Source: Paracoccaceae bacterium
Lineage (GTDB): Bacteria; Pseudomonadota; Alphaproteobacteria; Rhodobacterales; Rhodobacteraceae
Assembly: GCA_902554885.1 (NCBI GenBank)
Contig: CACDPV010000003.1
Location: 52,373 to 116,372, forward strand
Direction of reading: 5' to 3'
Length of the DNA: 64,000 nucleotides
The translations under genes and the position numbers were made by a program. The notes below the pieces were generated by a model. The model was given only the letters and a program-made list of their open reading frames with translations. It ran no database searches and was not told the DNA's origin. Shown here one piece after another: positions 1 to 9,928 of this stretch (position 1 is the stretch's first letter; each line of letters begins with the position of its first letter).

Positions 1-508
1 CCACATCACCAATGGGTACGCCTATCTCTGTGGCTATCATTTCATGCAATTGGCTCCTGTCTAATGGCCCACCATCTTGCATAGCTTCACGTTCGATTTG
101 GGCTTGAACCCGTCTCATGTTAAAAAATAGAGATTTCTGACTACTCGTAGAGCCAGTTCTTACTAACGACCAGTTGCGCATTACATAATCTTGGATACCA
201 GCTTTTATCCACCAAACGGCATATGTCGAAAATCGAACACCACGATCAGGATCAAATTTATCAGCAGCCTTCATTAAGCCCAACCCAGCTTCCTGAATTA
301 AATCCGACATCGGTGCGCCGTACCTTTTAAATTTAGAGGCCATTGAAATCGCTAACCGCATGTACGCGCTTATCAATCGATGCAACGCTTTTTCGTCCCG
401 ATTATTCTTCCAAGCATAAGCTAACTGTAATTCTGTTTCAGCGTCTAATAACTCGGCTTTCATTGCTTTCCTTGATAAAGCCCTGTCCCCACCGATATCT
501 AAAGCCAT
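1..508 (-). CDS. rpoH: RNA polymerase sigma-32 factor RpoH (3' part cut by window edge)
   Basis: Alternative sigma factor that directs RNA polymerase to heat-shock and stress promoters. The first 169 residues are visible and begin MALDIGGDRALSRKAM. Region 2 is clear: RLISAYMRLAISMA, then DLIQEAGLGLMKAADKF, then FSTYAVWWIKAGIQDYV (about residues 43-109). The RpoH-box QKSLFFNMRR at residues 124-133 separates RpoH from housekeeping sigma factors. The ATG at 508 has a good ribosome site (TGGAGAAC, 3 nt before ATT-ATG). Region 4 lies outside the window. Rhodobacterales usually carry two paralogues (RpoHI and RpoHII), and I cannot decide which this is. Confidence 0.93.
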   Translation of the reverse strand, partial: MALDIGGDRALSRKAMKAELLDAETELQLAYAWKNNRDEKALHRLISAYMRLAISMASKFKRYGAPMSDLIQEAGLGLMKAADKFDPDRGVRFSTYAVWWIKAGIQDYVMRNWSLVRTGSTSSQKSLFFNMRRVQAQIEREAMQDGGPLDRSQLHEMIATEIGVPIGDV

Positions 509-703
509 AATGTTCTCCAACCAATAAATAATTACTTTTAGTTATCAAGTTGTGTACGTGGCATTAGTTAATTTGGATCATTAACGACTAATTTTTTTTC
601 CTTACATTTAGAACAAGATATCAATTATGGCCTGAAAAAGTGTCTTATTCTATCGATTTTGCGATAACAGAATCCTACCGGCTGCGTTAAACCGAAGTAA
701 TTT

Positions 704-1651
704 TTAATTTTTAAAACAACTAAGCTTTTGTTCAATCGAATCCCAGATGCTACCAGCAGCATTTATACCGTCAAAACGCTCTAACTCTTGAAGACCCGTG
801 GGTGACGTAACATTAATTTCTGTCAGAAATTCACCAATAACGTCAATACCTACAAAAATTTGTCCTTTTTCTCTTAAAGTCGGCCCAATAGTTTCACAAA
901 TGTCGAGATCACGCTTTGTTAAGCTTGCTTGATTTGCAGTCCCACCGACGTGCATATTTGATCTTATCTCACCAGAGATTGGCACTCGGTTTATTGCACC
1001 CACTGGATCCCCATTGACAAGAATAATTCTCTTATCCCCTTTATTTACCTGTGGCAAGAACTTCTGCGCTACCAATGGTTCTCGAGAAAAGTTCGAATAC
1101 ATCTCAACAATAGACTCCAAATTTTGGTCGTTAAGATTTAGACGCAAAACTCCGGAGCCACCATTTCCATACAATGGTTTCAATATTATATCGCCATACT
1201 TCTCCTTAAAAGCCTTTAACACATTAATATCCCTGGTAATTGTTGTGGGTGGTATCAACTCAGGGAAATTTAGAACAAGTAATTTCTCAGGAAAATTCCT
1301 AACCCAAAAAGGATCATTAACTACAAGAGTTTGTGCCGTTAGCGCATCTAGGATGAAAGTTGTTGTAATGTAATGCATATCAAAGGGAGGATCCTGCCTT
1401 AGCCAAACGACATCAAACTCGTTAAGCTCAACGACTTCTTCTTGCCCAAGCTCTACACTCTTATTCCCTTGACCAATAATTTTAAAAAAATGCCCTGCTG
1501 CAATCGCTTTGCCATTTTCCGAGGTCAGCTTGTCTGGCTCATAGTAAAATAATAGATGACCTCTGAGCTGTGCTTCTTCGGCTATCCGGAAAGTGCTGTC
1601 AGCTTTTGTGTCCACCTTTGTAATTGGATCCATCTGAAAAGCTACTTTCAT
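704..1651 (-). CDS. gshB: Glutathione synthetase
   Basis: ATP-grasp ligase that joins gamma-glutamylcysteine and glycine to make glutathione in the cytoplasm. The start at 1651 (MKVAFQMDPITKV) gives 315 aa, the usual length; the open frame runs 11 codons further upstream, but those residues do not belong to the family. Visible family signatures are the N-terminal MDPI, WLRQDPPFDMHYI, the ATP-grasp loop LKPLYGNGGSG, and EINVTSPTG near the C-terminus. It lies 95 bp downstream of rsmI on the same strand, so the two probably share a transcript. In related genomes yraN usually sits between them, but there is no room for it here. Confidence 0.96.
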   Translation of the reverse strand: MKVAFQMDPITKVDTKADSTFRIAEEAQLRGHLLFYYEPDKLTSENGKAIAAGHFFKIIGQGNKSVELGQEEVVELNEFDVVWLRQDPPFDMHYITTTFILDALTAQTLVVNDPFWVRNFPEKLLVLNFPELIPPTTITRDINVLKAFKEKYGDIILKPLYGNGGSGVLRLNLNDQNLESIVEMYSNFSREPLVAQKFLPQVNKGDKRIILVNGDPVGAINRVPISGEIRSNMHVGGTANQASLTKRDLDICETIGPTLREKGQIFVGIDVIGEFLTEINVTSPTGLQELERFDGINAAGSIWDSIEQKLSCFKN

Positions 1652-1746
1652 CGCTTGCACTCCATTTGATCTACAGCGGTCCATCTTTAGAACAAACTCG
1701 GGAAAGGTTTCAATGTATTTTAAGAATTAGGGGAAAAATTTAGCGA

Positions 1747-2616
1747 TTATTTCTCTTCAGAAACATCACGAATAGACAATGCCAGGCTGTAGACATAACG
1801 CTTACTCAAGCCATGAGCGGCGGCAACGAAATTAGAAGCATCTTTCAAACTCATTTTATCAAGTACAACACTTAACTGAGCCCTTATGTCTGTGTCCGTC
1901 AAGCTTGTTGACAAAGGACGGTCAAGTAGCACTACCAGCTCTCCCTTTAAATTCTCTTTTTGTATGAGGGCATATAATTCACCCAATGTGCCAGATATTA
2001 TTTGTTCGAATTTTTTTGTTAACTCACGAGCGATGACTGCACGTCGATTTTCCCCCATGACAGCAATTAAATCATTAAATACTTTTGTTAATCTTTTTGG
2101 CGACTCATAAAAAATTAAGGTGCTCGGTATTTGCGCGAGCTCTTTCAACCTTTCACGTCTTTTTTCTTTGCCAACCGGTAGAAATCCTTCAAAGAAAAAG
2201 CGATCAGTGGGTAACCCAGAAAGACTTAATGCAGTAAGACACGCAGATGCACCTGGCACTGAAGTAACATAAAAACCTCTTTCTGCTGCCTGTTTTGAAA
2301 GTTGATATCCCGGATCAGCAATTAATGGCATACCTGCATCTGATGCATAGGCTACCGCCTTATTTGAGCTCAACAAACTCAAAATTTTTGGCCGTACGCG
2401 ATCACCATTAAAATCGTTGTATGAAAACAAGGGTCTACCATTGATTGAAATATTATGTATGTTCAGTAGCTTACGCATCGATCGAGTATCTTCCGCTACT
2501 ATTGCGTCACAGGAATGTAGAACATCAAGTGCCCTGAGCGTTATGTCTCTAGCCGAACCTAATGGTGTTGCAACAAGATAAAGACCTGACTTCAATTTTT
2601 CATAATGATAATTCAC
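1747..2616 (-). CDS. rsmI: 16S rRNA (cytidine1402-2'-O)-methyltransferase RsmI
   Basis: SAM-dependent tetrapyrrole-methylase-fold enzyme that 2'-O-methylates C1402 of 16S rRNA in the ribosomal P site. It is 289 aa, the normal size. Family signatures are VATPLGSARDITLRAL (residues 15-30), VAEDTRSMRKLL, DAGMPLIADPGYQL and GASACLTALSLSGLP, then FFEGFLPVGKEKRRERL and FYESPKRL. The gene is divergent from the LppC-type lipoprotein gene across only about 52 bp, so the two promoters must overlap. gshB follows downstream. Confidence 0.95.
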   Translation of the reverse strand: MNYHYEKLKSGLYLVATPLGSARDITLRALDVLHSCDAIVAEDTRSMRKLLNIHNISINGRPLFSYNDFNGDRVRPKILSLLSSNKAVAYASDAGMPLIADPGYQLSKQAAERGFYVTSVPGASACLTALSLSGLPTDRFFFEGFLPVGKEKRRERLKELAQIPSTLIFYESPKRLTKVFNDLIAVMGENRRAVIARELTKKFEQIISGTLGELYALIQKENLKGELVVLLDRPLSTSLTDTDIRAQLSVVLDKMSLKDASNFVAAAHGLSKRYVYSLALSIRDVSEEK

Positions 2617-2668
2617 CTCTAGACCCCACCTTAAACACGTCTATTATGAAGGTCTGAATTAGAATTCT

Positions 2669-3859
2669 ATGCGAGCTTTGGTTATGACTCTTCAACTGTC
2701 ACGATTTGCAAAAAAAATACCATCAGTTCCATTAATAGCCATATTAATGTTTTTCATAAGTGCATGCGAAATGCAAACCTCTTCAGTAGGGACTGGTCAA
2801 TTGATTAATTTAGAGGAGCCTATTCCAGTCGCTTTACTAGTTCCAAAAACTTCTCGCAATGCGTCCAGTGTAGCCACTAGTCTTGAAAATGCCACTCGGC
2901 TTGCAATATCTCAATTGGATACCGCAAGAATAAATCTAAAAGTATATGATACATACGGATCTTCTAAGATTGCAGCCAATCAGGCCAAGCTAGCAGTAAA
3001 GGAGGGCGCAAAAATTATCATCGGACCTCTCTTTGGAGACGCCGCCAACGAAGTAGGGCTCGAACTGTCCAACAAGAATATTAATGTGATAAGTTTTTCA
3101 AACAACCCCACCGTAGCTGGTGGTAACTTGTTTATAATCGGAAAGACATTCGAAAATACTGCTGAACGCTTAATTAATTTTGCTTCCACCAAAGGGAAAA
3201 GAAGAGCCGTGATTATATACCCTGACACCGTTGAAGGTAGACTGGGACGCGACGCACTGGAGGCTGCAACGAAAAAGTCAAAAATTAGGATCGTTGCAAC
3301 ACAAAGCTTTTCATTTACGCAAGAAAGTGTGGTGAATTCAGTTCCACTCGTAAGAGCAGCAACGAAAATATATGACGCTGATTTACTTTTGCTTACTTCG
3401 AATAGTGCAGGCGCATTGCCATTGTTAGCTCAGCTACTACCTGAGGCTGGACTTAATCCCCAAAAAATCCAGTATGCTGGACTGGCCAGATGGGACATAC
3501 CTTCACAAAACATAGCTTTACCAGGTCTTCAAGGAGGTTGGTTTACAGTACCTGAAACAGTAAGATATGAAATTTTTTCAGATCACTACTTCGCAGAATA
3601 TCGAGAAAAACCACATCCACTAGCGGGATTAGCGTTTGATGCTATTTCAGCAATTGGTGCCCTTGCACAATCAGGACACTCCAATGCAGTGACAACAAGA
3701 GCTCTTACAAGAAAATCGGGCTTTACCGGTGTCGATGGGATTTTCCGTTTCACACCCGCTGGGTCCAACCAGCGCGGTTTAGCTATCGCACAAATCAAAA
3801 ACTCACAGGTGAACATAATTGACGACGCGCCCCAATCGTTTAACCATTCCGGTATGTGA
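2669..3859 (+). CDS. Penicillin-binding protein activator, LppC/LpoA-like lipoprotein
   Basis: Periplasmic-binding-fold lipoprotein of the LppC family; E. coli LpoA of this family stimulates PBP1A. The N-terminus has a basic stretch, a hydrophobic segment (VPLIAILMFFISAC) and a lipobox ending at Cys33, so export and lipidation are expected. The following sequence PVALLVPKTSRNASSVATSLENATRLA and IIGPLFGDAANEVGLE match the type I periplasmic-binding fold. At 396 aa it is the short alphaproteobacterial form without the TPR-like N-terminal half of LpoA. An alternative start is ATG 2684 (MTLQLSRFAKK). Its 3' end overlaps the open frame of glnD. The PBP-activating role is inferred from the family. 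Confidence 0.85.
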   Translation: MRALVMTLQLSRFAKKIPSVPLIAILMFFISACEMQTSSVGTGQLINLEEPIPVALLVPKTSRNASSVATSLENATRLAISQLDTARINLKVYDTYGSSKIAANQAKLAVKEGAKIIIGPLFGDAANEVGLELSNKNINVISFSNNPTVAGGNLFIIGKTFENTAERLINFASTKGKRRAVIIYPDTVEGRLGRDALEAATKKSKIRIVATQSFSFTQESVVNSVPLVRAATKIYDADLLLLTSNSAGALPLLAQLLPEAGLNPQKIQYAGLARWDIPSQNIALPGLQGGWFTVPETVRYEIFSDHYFAEYREKPHPLAGLAFDAISAIGALAQSGHSNAVTTRALTRKSGFTGVDGIFRFTPAGSNQRGLAIAQIKNSQVNIIDDAPQSFNHSGM

Positions 3860-6632
3860 TCCTGGTTCATTAAAACCTAATTTGGATGAGACAGATCTAA
3901 TTACAGCGCCAGAAAAAATTTTTGACGCTGTTAAATTTTCCAGTTTCTTAACCAGTTGTCATTCAAAAACATCAGACTTGAAAAGTTTTCGAGATAACGT
4001 TGTTGTCGAACTCCAGCGTATCCGAAAAGCAGGGATGGCTGAAATAGAAGACAGTTTTACTAAAAACCCCTTTTCAGCTGGAAAAGTCGTCCTATCATAC
4101 ACTTGGCTCACGGACTCCATTATTAAATCAGTATGGAATATAAGCAAAATATGGCTTCATCCGGCACCAAACCCAACACAGGCTGAAAAACTATCCATAA
4201 TCGCAGTCGGAGGATACGGACGCAAAGAAATGGCTCCATATTCTGATGTAGATCTTCTTTTTTTAACGCCATATAAAATAACACCTTGGGCTGAAAGTGT
4301 AATTGAAACTATTTTGTATATATTATGGGATTTAAAACTAAAAATTGGACATTCTTCACGAACGATTAATGACTGCTTGAGATTAGGAAAAGAAGATTAC
4401 ACAATTCGTACAGCTTTGTTAGAGCAGCGTTTTATCGATGGTGATTATGCTTCTGCAAAACAGTTAGAAGAACGGTTGTGGTCTGAATTATTCAATTCGA
4501 CAACTAAAGAATTCATATCCGCGAAATTGGATGAACGTGACCTTCGGCACGAGAAGCAAGGTGGCCAGAGATACATGGTAGAACCCAACGTTAAGGAAGG
4601 CAAAGGCGGACTTCGGGATCTGCAATCATTATTTTGGATTGCGAAATATTTATATCGTGTAAAGGAACAATCGGAACTGGTCGAACTTGGAATGTTAAGA
4701 AAAGATGAGTTTATAAAGTTTCAAGAAGCAGAGAGTTTTTTATGGGCAATCCGCTGCCATCTCCATATTCTAACTAAGAGACCGAGCGATCAATTATCTT
4801 TTGATCTTCAGGTCGAAATAGCTACCAAGTTGGGCTACCAAGATACAAAAGCGCGTCGAGCGGTTGAAGTATTTATGCAGGATTATTTTACACATGCAAC
4901 AAGAGTTGGAGACATAACTCGTATATTTCTAACTGCTTTGGAAGCCAAGCATGTAAAAGAAATGCCTCTACTTCAAAGAATTTTTAGACGACTACCTCAA
5001 GTTAAAGATCCATACACAGTTTTGCAGAATAGATTATCGGTAAAGTCATTTGAAGTATTTTTAGGAGATAAGCTAAACCTTTTGCGCCTATTCGAAGAGG
5101 CACTTAGAACGGGCTTATTAATTCATCCTGATGCGATGCGATTGGTTTCTGCTAACATTCATCTTTTCGATGATGAAATGCGCCAAGACAAGGAAGCGCA
5201 GCGTATTTTTATGGATTTGCTGATAAAGCACGGGAACCCAGAAAGAGCGCTTCGCAGAATGAATGAACTGGGAGCATTGGCTGCTTTCATACCCGAGTTT
5301 CAACCAATTGTAGCGATGATGCAATTTAATATGTACCACAGCTATACTGTGGATGAGCATACAATCCAATGTATTTCAAACCTCGCTAAGATTGAGCGAG
5401 AAGAATTAATGGAAGAACTTCCTATTGCCAGCTCTATTCTGAAAAAAGGTGCCAACAGGCGCATTTTGTACAGCAGTCTCCTACTACATGATATAGGAAA
5501 AGGGCGGAATGAAGATCACTCTATATTAGGTGCGCGGATTGCTAGAAAAGTGGCACCTAGGTTGGGCTTGAACAAGAAGGAAGTAGAAACTGTAGAATGG
5601 CTCATAAGGTATCACCTTTTAATGTCTGATATGGCCCAAAAAAGAGATATTGCGGATCCTAGAACGGTTAGAGATTTTGCCAAAGCGGTGCAAACCGTAA
5701 ATAGGTTAGACTTACTCACGGTGCTTACAGTTTGTGATATTCGCGGTGTTGGTCCAAATACCTGGAATAATTGGAAAGCAGTACTGATAAGAGCTTTGTA
5801 TAGACAGACAAAGAAAGTTTTAGAAAATGGATTTGAGGCCCTTACTAGAGAAAACAGGGGTGCTGAGGCCAAGAAAAATCTGAGAAAGCGATTAGTTTCT
5901 TGGAACCCAAAACAAATGCGCAACGAATTATCACGTCATTACGATCCTTACTGGCAAGGATTGCACATCACCGCTCATGAAACATTTGCTTATTTATTGA
6001 AAGAAATTACAGATGACGAGATTAGGATAGACTTACACCCCGACCATGACAGAGACGCGACAAGAATATGCTTCGCACTTAGTGACCATCCGGGGATATT
6101 TTCAAGGCTTGCTGGCGCATTAGCACTTGTTGGAGCAAATGTAGTAGATGCAAGAACATACACATCGAAGGATGGATACGCGACCGCAGCATTCTGGGTT
6201 CAGGATAAGTATGGAAATCCTTACAAGGTAACGCACCTAAAGAGATTACATGCGATGATCGAAAAAACATTGAGGGGAGAGGTAATAACTCAAGAAGCTA
6301 TCAAAGATCGCGACAAATTGAAAAAACGCGAGAGAGCATTCACCGTGCCTACCTCAATAACTTTTGATAATGATGGCTCTGAAATTTATACTTTGATTGA
6401 AGTAGACACCAGAGACCGACCTGGCCTTTTGTTTGATCTAACAAAAGCTCTGGCAAATATGAACGTTTACATAGCCTCGGCTGTAATTGCCACATACGGC
6501 GAACAAGTTGTGGATACTTTTTATGTCAAGGATACTTTCGGATTAAAGTTTCATAACCACTCCAAACAGCGTGCACTAGAAGACAAGCTTAGAGCAGCAA
6601 TAGAGCTAGGCGTCAAACGGGCGGAACTATAA
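3819..6632 (+). CDS. glnD: [Protein-PII] uridylyltransferase / uridylyl-removing enzyme GlnD
   Basis: Bifunctional glutamine sensor that adds UMP to PII signalling proteins under nitrogen limitation and removes it when glutamine is high. The 937 residues show the full domain order. A nucleotidyltransferase motif VGGYGRKEMAPYSDVDLLFL lies at about 130-149 and the HD phosphohydrolase motif LLHDIGKGRNEDHS at about 553-567. Two C-terminal ACT domains begin near ICFALSDHPGIFSRLAG (about 749) and VDTRDRPGLLFDLTKAL (about 860). The first 41 bases overlap the preceding lipoprotein gene; the true start may be slightly downstream (TTG at codon 22), because the first 30 residues are not typical of the family. 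The stop overlaps the murJ start by one base, so translation is coupled. Confidence 0.95.
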   Translation: MTTRPNRLTIPVCDPGSLKPNLDETDLITAPEKIFDAVKFSSFLTSCHSKTSDLKSFRDNVVVELQRIRKAGMAEIEDSFTKNPFSAGKVVLSYTWLTDSIIKSVWNISKIWLHPAPNPTQAEKLSIIAVGGYGRKEMAPYSDVDLLFLTPYKITPWAESVIETILYILWDLKLKIGHSSRTINDCLRLGKEDYTIRTALLEQRFIDGDYASAKQLEERLWSELFNSTTKEFISAKLDERDLRHEKQGGQRYMVEPNVKEGKGGLRDLQSLFWIAKYLYRVKEQSELVELGMLRKDEFIKFQEAESFLWAIRCHLHILTKRPSDQLSFDLQVEIATKLGYQDTKARRAVEVFMQDYFTHATRVGDITRIFLTALEAKHVKEMPLLQRIFRRLPQVKDPYTVLQNRLSVKSFEVFLGDKLNLLRLFEEALRTGLLIHPDAMRLVSANIHLFDDEMRQDKEAQRIFMDLLIKHGNPERALRRMNELGALAAFIPEFQPIVAMMQFNMYHSYTVDEHTIQCISNLAKIEREELMEELPIASSILKKGANRRILYSSLLLHDIGKGRNEDHSILGARIARKVAPRLGLNKKEVETVEWLIRYHLLMSDMAQKRDIADPRTVRDFAKAVQTVNRLDLLTVLTVCDIRGVGPNTWNNWKAVLIRALYRQTKKVLENGFEALTRENRGAEAKKNLRKRLVSWNPKQMRNELSRHYDPYWQGLHITAHETFAYLLKEITDDEIRIDLHPDHDRDATRICFALSDHPGIFSRLAGALALVGANVVDARTYTSKDGYATAAFWVQDKYGNPYKVTHLKRLHAMIEKTLRGEVITQEAIKDRDKLKKRERAFTVPTSITFDNDGSEIYTLIEVDTRDRPGLLFDLTKALANMNVYIASAVIATYGEQVVDTFYVKDTFGLKFHNHSKQRALEDKLRAAIELGVKRAEL

Positions 6633-8158
6633 TGCAAGTTAATCTTACAAAAGGTGTTATAACTGTTGGCTCATGGACGTTACTCAGCCGTGTTCTAGGA
6701 ATGGTGAGAGAAATTTTACTCTCAACCTTCATCGGGGCAGGACCTTTATTGGACGCATTTGTAGCTGCTTTCAGATTACCCAATATTTTTAGGCGTTTTT
6801 TTGCAGAAGGCGCCTTTAATGCTGCATTTGTACCACTATTTGCAAAGAGGTACGAAAGCAAAATGGAGCCAAACGAGTTTGCCAATAATGTTTTTGCAAA
6901 CTTACTAACAATACTTTTGATACTAACATCAATTGCCATGATTTTTATGCCTGGATTAGTATTTTTAACAGCAGCAGGATTTGCTCCCGATGAAAGATTT
7001 GATTTAACTGTCGAATTTGGAAGGGTTATGTTTCCTTACATATTATTAATTTCCTTGGCGGCTTTATTTTCTGGCATTTTAAATACAGCTGGAAGATTTG
7101 CCGTAGCTGCTGCTGCCCCAGTTATTTTAAATATTGTTATAGTGGCCGCCCTTCTTATCGCTTGGGCGATAAGCAGCGACATAATAGTATGGCTGGTTTG
7201 GTCTATACCCACTGCCGGCATACTTCAGTTAAGTTTGCTTTGGCTGGCGACTCGCAGAACTGGGATTAAAATCACCTTGGCGGTTCCAAAATGGAATAAA
7301 GACATAGCCAAACTGATTAAAATCGCGATACCTGCTGCTTTAGCTGGTGGCGTGCTCCAAATAAATTTATTGGTTGGGCAGCTCGTTGCAAGTCAAGAGA
7401 CCGGTGCAATAAGTTTTTTATACTTTGCGGATAGGCTTTATCAGCTTCCTCTCGGCATGGCTGGTATAGCGGTGGGAACAGTTCTTTTACCAAAACTATC
7501 GCGTCATTTAAAATCAGGCGATAGTACTAAAGCTCAGCATACATATTCACAAAGTGCAGAAATGATATGGTTTGTGGCACTGCCCTCCAGCTTTGCTCTG
7601 TGCTTAATTCCACTGCCACTTGTGTCAGCACTTTTTGAACACGGGAAAACAACGAAAGACGATGCATTAGCAATATCATATGCGACTGCTATTTACGGTA
7701 TTGGACTTCCAGCGTTTATGATACAAAAACTATTGCAACCGTTATACTTTGCCCGCGAAGACACTAAGACCCCACTAAGATTTGCACTTGTGTCAATGAT
7801 ATTAAATGCAATTCTCGCCATAGGGCTTTTGCAAATTATGGGTTGGATTGCCGTTGCGATAGCTGCAAGCGTGTCTGCATGGGTCACAACTATTCTATTA
7901 TGGCTCAGAGCAAAACAATTTGGACAGGCCGCGAGTGCATTAAAAACTTCCACTGGTCGAATTCGACGTACTTTTTTTGCGAGTTTAGCGATGGGTTTTA
8001 TTTTATGGGCAATAAATCAAAACCTACAAAGCACAATGGAAACTTCAATTGAGCGAGTGCTTTTTGCAGTTGCTTTAATATTTATCGGTGCTTCAACATA
8101 TCTGATATTTATTTATCTATTGAAGGCTTTTCCGAAAAATTTTGAAAAAGTCGGATAA
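6632..8158 (+). CDS. murJ: Lipid II flippase MurJ
   Basis: Polytopic inner-membrane protein of the MOP superfamily that flips lipid II for peptidoglycan synthesis. It is 508 aa with about 14 hydrophobic segments. The N-terminal family signature TLLSRVLGMVREILLSTFIG and the following LPNIFRRFFAEGAFNAAFVP are both visible, including the arginines lining the cavity. The ATG shares its A with the glnD TAA (TAATG). glnD-murJ-trpS is a standard order in Rhodobacterales. Confidence 0.96.
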   Translation: MQVNLTKGVITVGSWTLLSRVLGMVREILLSTFIGAGPLLDAFVAAFRLPNIFRRFFAEGAFNAAFVPLFAKRYESKMEPNEFANNVFANLLTILLILTSIAMIFMPGLVFLTAAGFAPDERFDLTVEFGRVMFPYILLISLAALFSGILNTAGRFAVAAAAPVILNIVIVAALLIAWAISSDIIVWLVWSIPTAGILQLSLLWLATRRTGIKITLAVPKWNKDIAKLIKIAIPAALAGGVLQINLLVGQLVASQETGAISFLYFADRLYQLPLGMAGIAVGTVLLPKLSRHLKSGDSTKAQHTYSQSAEMIWFVALPSSFALCLIPLPLVSALFEHGKTTKDDALAISYATAIYGIGLPAFMIQKLLQPLYFAREDTKTPLRFALVSMILNAILAIGLLQIMGWIAVAIAASVSAWVTTILLWLRAKQFGQAASALKTSTGRIRRTFFASLAMGFILWAINQNLQSTMETSIERVLFAVALIFIGASTYLIFIYLLKAFPKNFEKVG

Positions 8159-8256
8159 ATGGATATTTGATTTTAAAAACCATCAATAAGGCTTCTTGAC
8201 GTGCGGCAGCTACATGCTTACTGACTCTTTGAAATAACTCTTCAGGGACCCTGTTT

Positions 8257-9297
8257 ATGGTAGACAAAGAAAAACAGTCTTCATTAAAAAAGTTTGAAAA
8301 ACGAGTTTTTTCAGGTGTGCAACCTACAGGAGGACTGACATTAGGGAATTACTTAGGAGCAGTTAAACGCTTTGTTGAAATGCAAAGCGAAGACTACGAA
8401 ACGATATACTGTGTAGTTGATCAACATGCGATAACAGCGTGGCAAAATCCATTGGAACTGAGAGAAAATACCAGACAGATCGCCGCATTTTTTATTGCTG
8501 CCGGAATAGATCCTAATTCCGCAATTCTTTTTAACCAATCAGCTGTGCCCGAGCACGCACAGCTAGGATGGATTTTTAATTGTGTGGCCAGGATGGGCTG
8601 GATGCAACGAATGACACAATTTAAGGATAAGGCAGGAAAAAATTCTCAAAATGCTGCCCTTGGTTTATTTGCATATCCTGCGCTTATGGCTGCCGATATT
8701 TTATTATATCATGCGACACACGTTCCAGTGGGTGACGATCAAAAACAACATCTTGAGCTAACAAGAGATATCGCGATAAAGTTTAACCATGATTACAAAG
8801 TGGATTTTTTCCCAGTGACTGAGCCAGTAATTGGAGGCACTGCTTCAAGAGTCATGAGCTTGCGAGATGGAACAAAAAAAATGTCAAAGTCAGACCCATC
8901 CGATCTAAGTAGGATCAACATGGGTGACGATGCGGATACAATATTTCTTAAATTCAAAAAAGCGAAGACAGATGCTGGTGCCTTGCCGTCAGAAATACCT
9001 GGTTTGAAAAATCGACCCGAAGCAGAAAACCTCATTACAATCTACTCAGCGCTCAGTAACCAATCCATCGAAAGCACCTTAAAGGAAGTGGGGGGCAAAC
9101 AATTTTCTGAATTTAAACCAATTTTAGCCGAACTAGCGGTTGAACTCTTGTCTCCAATTTCAACAGAAATGAATCGACTAATGCAAAATTCCGAAGAAAT
9201 AGATATAATTCTATCCAAAGGTGCAGATAGAGCACGAAAAATTGCAGGTCCAATTTTGCAAAAAACGTACGAGATAATTGGTATGTTACAACCATAG
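8257..9297 (+). CDS. trpS: Tryptophanyl-tRNA synthetase
   Basis: Class I aminoacyl-tRNA synthetase that charges tRNA-Trp. It is 346 aa, normal for the bacterial enzyme. The HIGH-like signature appears as [14 protein letters not shown] (about residues 23-36), the DQHAITAW and [15 protein letters not shown] motifs follow, and the KMSKS loop is intact as [10 protein letters not shown] near residue 207. It lies 98 bp after murJ, and that gap may carry its own promoter. Confidence 0.97.
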   Translation: MVDKEKQSSLKKFEKRVFSGVQPTGGLTLGNYLGAVKRFVEMQSEDYETIYCVVDQHAITAWQNPLELRENTRQIAAFFIAAGIDPNSAILFNQSAVPEHAQLGWIFNCVARMGWMQRMTQFKDKAGKNSQNAALGLFAYPALMAADILLYHATHVPVGDDQKQHLELTRDIAIKFNHDYKVDFFPVTEPVIGGTASRVMSLRDGTKKMSKSDPSDLSRINMGDDADTIFLKFKKAKTDAGALPSEIPGLKNRPEAENLITIYSALSNQSIESTLKEVGGKQFSEFKPILAELAVELLSPISTEMNRLMQNSEEIDIILSKGADRARKIAGPILQKTYEIIGMLQP

Positions 9298-9399
9298 TTT
9301 AAGTTTCTCAAACAGCAGTTTTATAATGATATGCTGCTTCCATAACCGAAAGATTGCAAACGCTTCATTCCTAGTGCATGCTGGATGGTGGAGATTTTA

Positions 9400-9855
9400 A
9401 TGCGTAAATTTTTAGTAGTGCTAGATGACAGCAAAGAATGCCTTAACGCGATACGATTTGCAGCAATGCGCGCTGCAAAATCAGGAGGAGGTGTAGAAGT
9501 ACTTTCGATAATCCCTCCAGAAGAATTTAATCACTGGATTGGGGTTGCAGATTTAATGCGTGCAGAGGCCAAAGAACGAATAGAGGTTCATTTCGAAGTA
9601 TTTGCCAAGTGGATGCGAGACAAACAAGGAATTGATCCAAGTTTAGTGATCCGCGAAGGCGAAGTCGTCCCTGAAATATTAGCACAAATATCAGATGACC
9701 CAGAAATAGGGGTTTTAGTACTCGGCGCCAGTACTGACAAAAAAGGGCCGGGACCAATAGTCACTCAATTAAGCAAAAATGCCGGCTTATTACCAATTCC
9801 AATCACTGTTGTTCCAGGAGATTTATCAAAAGAAAGACTAGAAGCAATTACTTAA
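9400..9855 (+). CDS. Universal stress protein (UspA family)
   Basis: Single-domain Usp protein of about 151 aa. The start is placed at ATG 9400 (MRKFLVVLDDSKEC) because GTGGAG lies about 6 nt upstream; the longer frame from 9385 adds five unrelated residues. The beta1 signature FLVVLDDSKECLNAIRFA is typical. The C-terminal GASTDKKGPGPIVTQL resembles the ATP-binding loop G-x2-G-x9-G(S/T) of nucleotide-binding Usp proteins. The cellular role is unknown; the family responds to starvation and stress. Its stop codon touches the Irr-like box of nfuA. Confidence 0.9.
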   Translation: MRKFLVVLDDSKECLNAIRFAAMRAAKSGGGVEVLSIIPPEEFNHWIGVADLMRAEAKERIEVHFEVFAKWMRDKQGIDPSLVIREGEVVPEILAQISDDPEIGVLVLGASTDKKGPGPIVTQLSKNAGLLPIPITVVPGDLSKERLEAIT

Positions 9856-9873
9856 TTTAGAATCATTCTAAAT
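9855..9873. promoter_or_regulatory. Irr/ICE-like iron-response palindrome upstream of nfuA
   Basis: A perfect 19-bp inverted repeat, ATTTAGAATCATTCTAAAT, matches the TTTAGAA-N3-TTCTAAA form known for Irr (ICE) boxes in alphaproteobacteria. It ends 3 bp upstream of the -35 hexamer of the nfuA promoter. Iron or haem-status control of nfuA is the inferred role. Confidence 0.7.
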
Positions 9874-9875
9874 AC

Positions 9876-9906
9876 TTGACATTTCACTGAGTAATTAGCA
9901 TATATA
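9876..9906 (+). promoter_or_regulatory. Sigma-70 type promoter of nfuA
   Basis: A consensus -35 TTGACA (9876-9881) is followed by an AT-rich -10 region (CATATA/TATATA, 9899-9906) with a 17-19 bp spacer, and the nfuA ATG is about 25 bp downstream. The Irr-like palindrome sits directly upstream. Confidence 0.65.
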
Positions 9907-9928
9907 GTCAACAAAAAGGGAAATCGAA

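Noticed and set aside
1014..1373. 119-aa plus-strand frame inside gshB
   Set aside because: Antisense shadow of a well-conserved gene; no ribosome site or family features.
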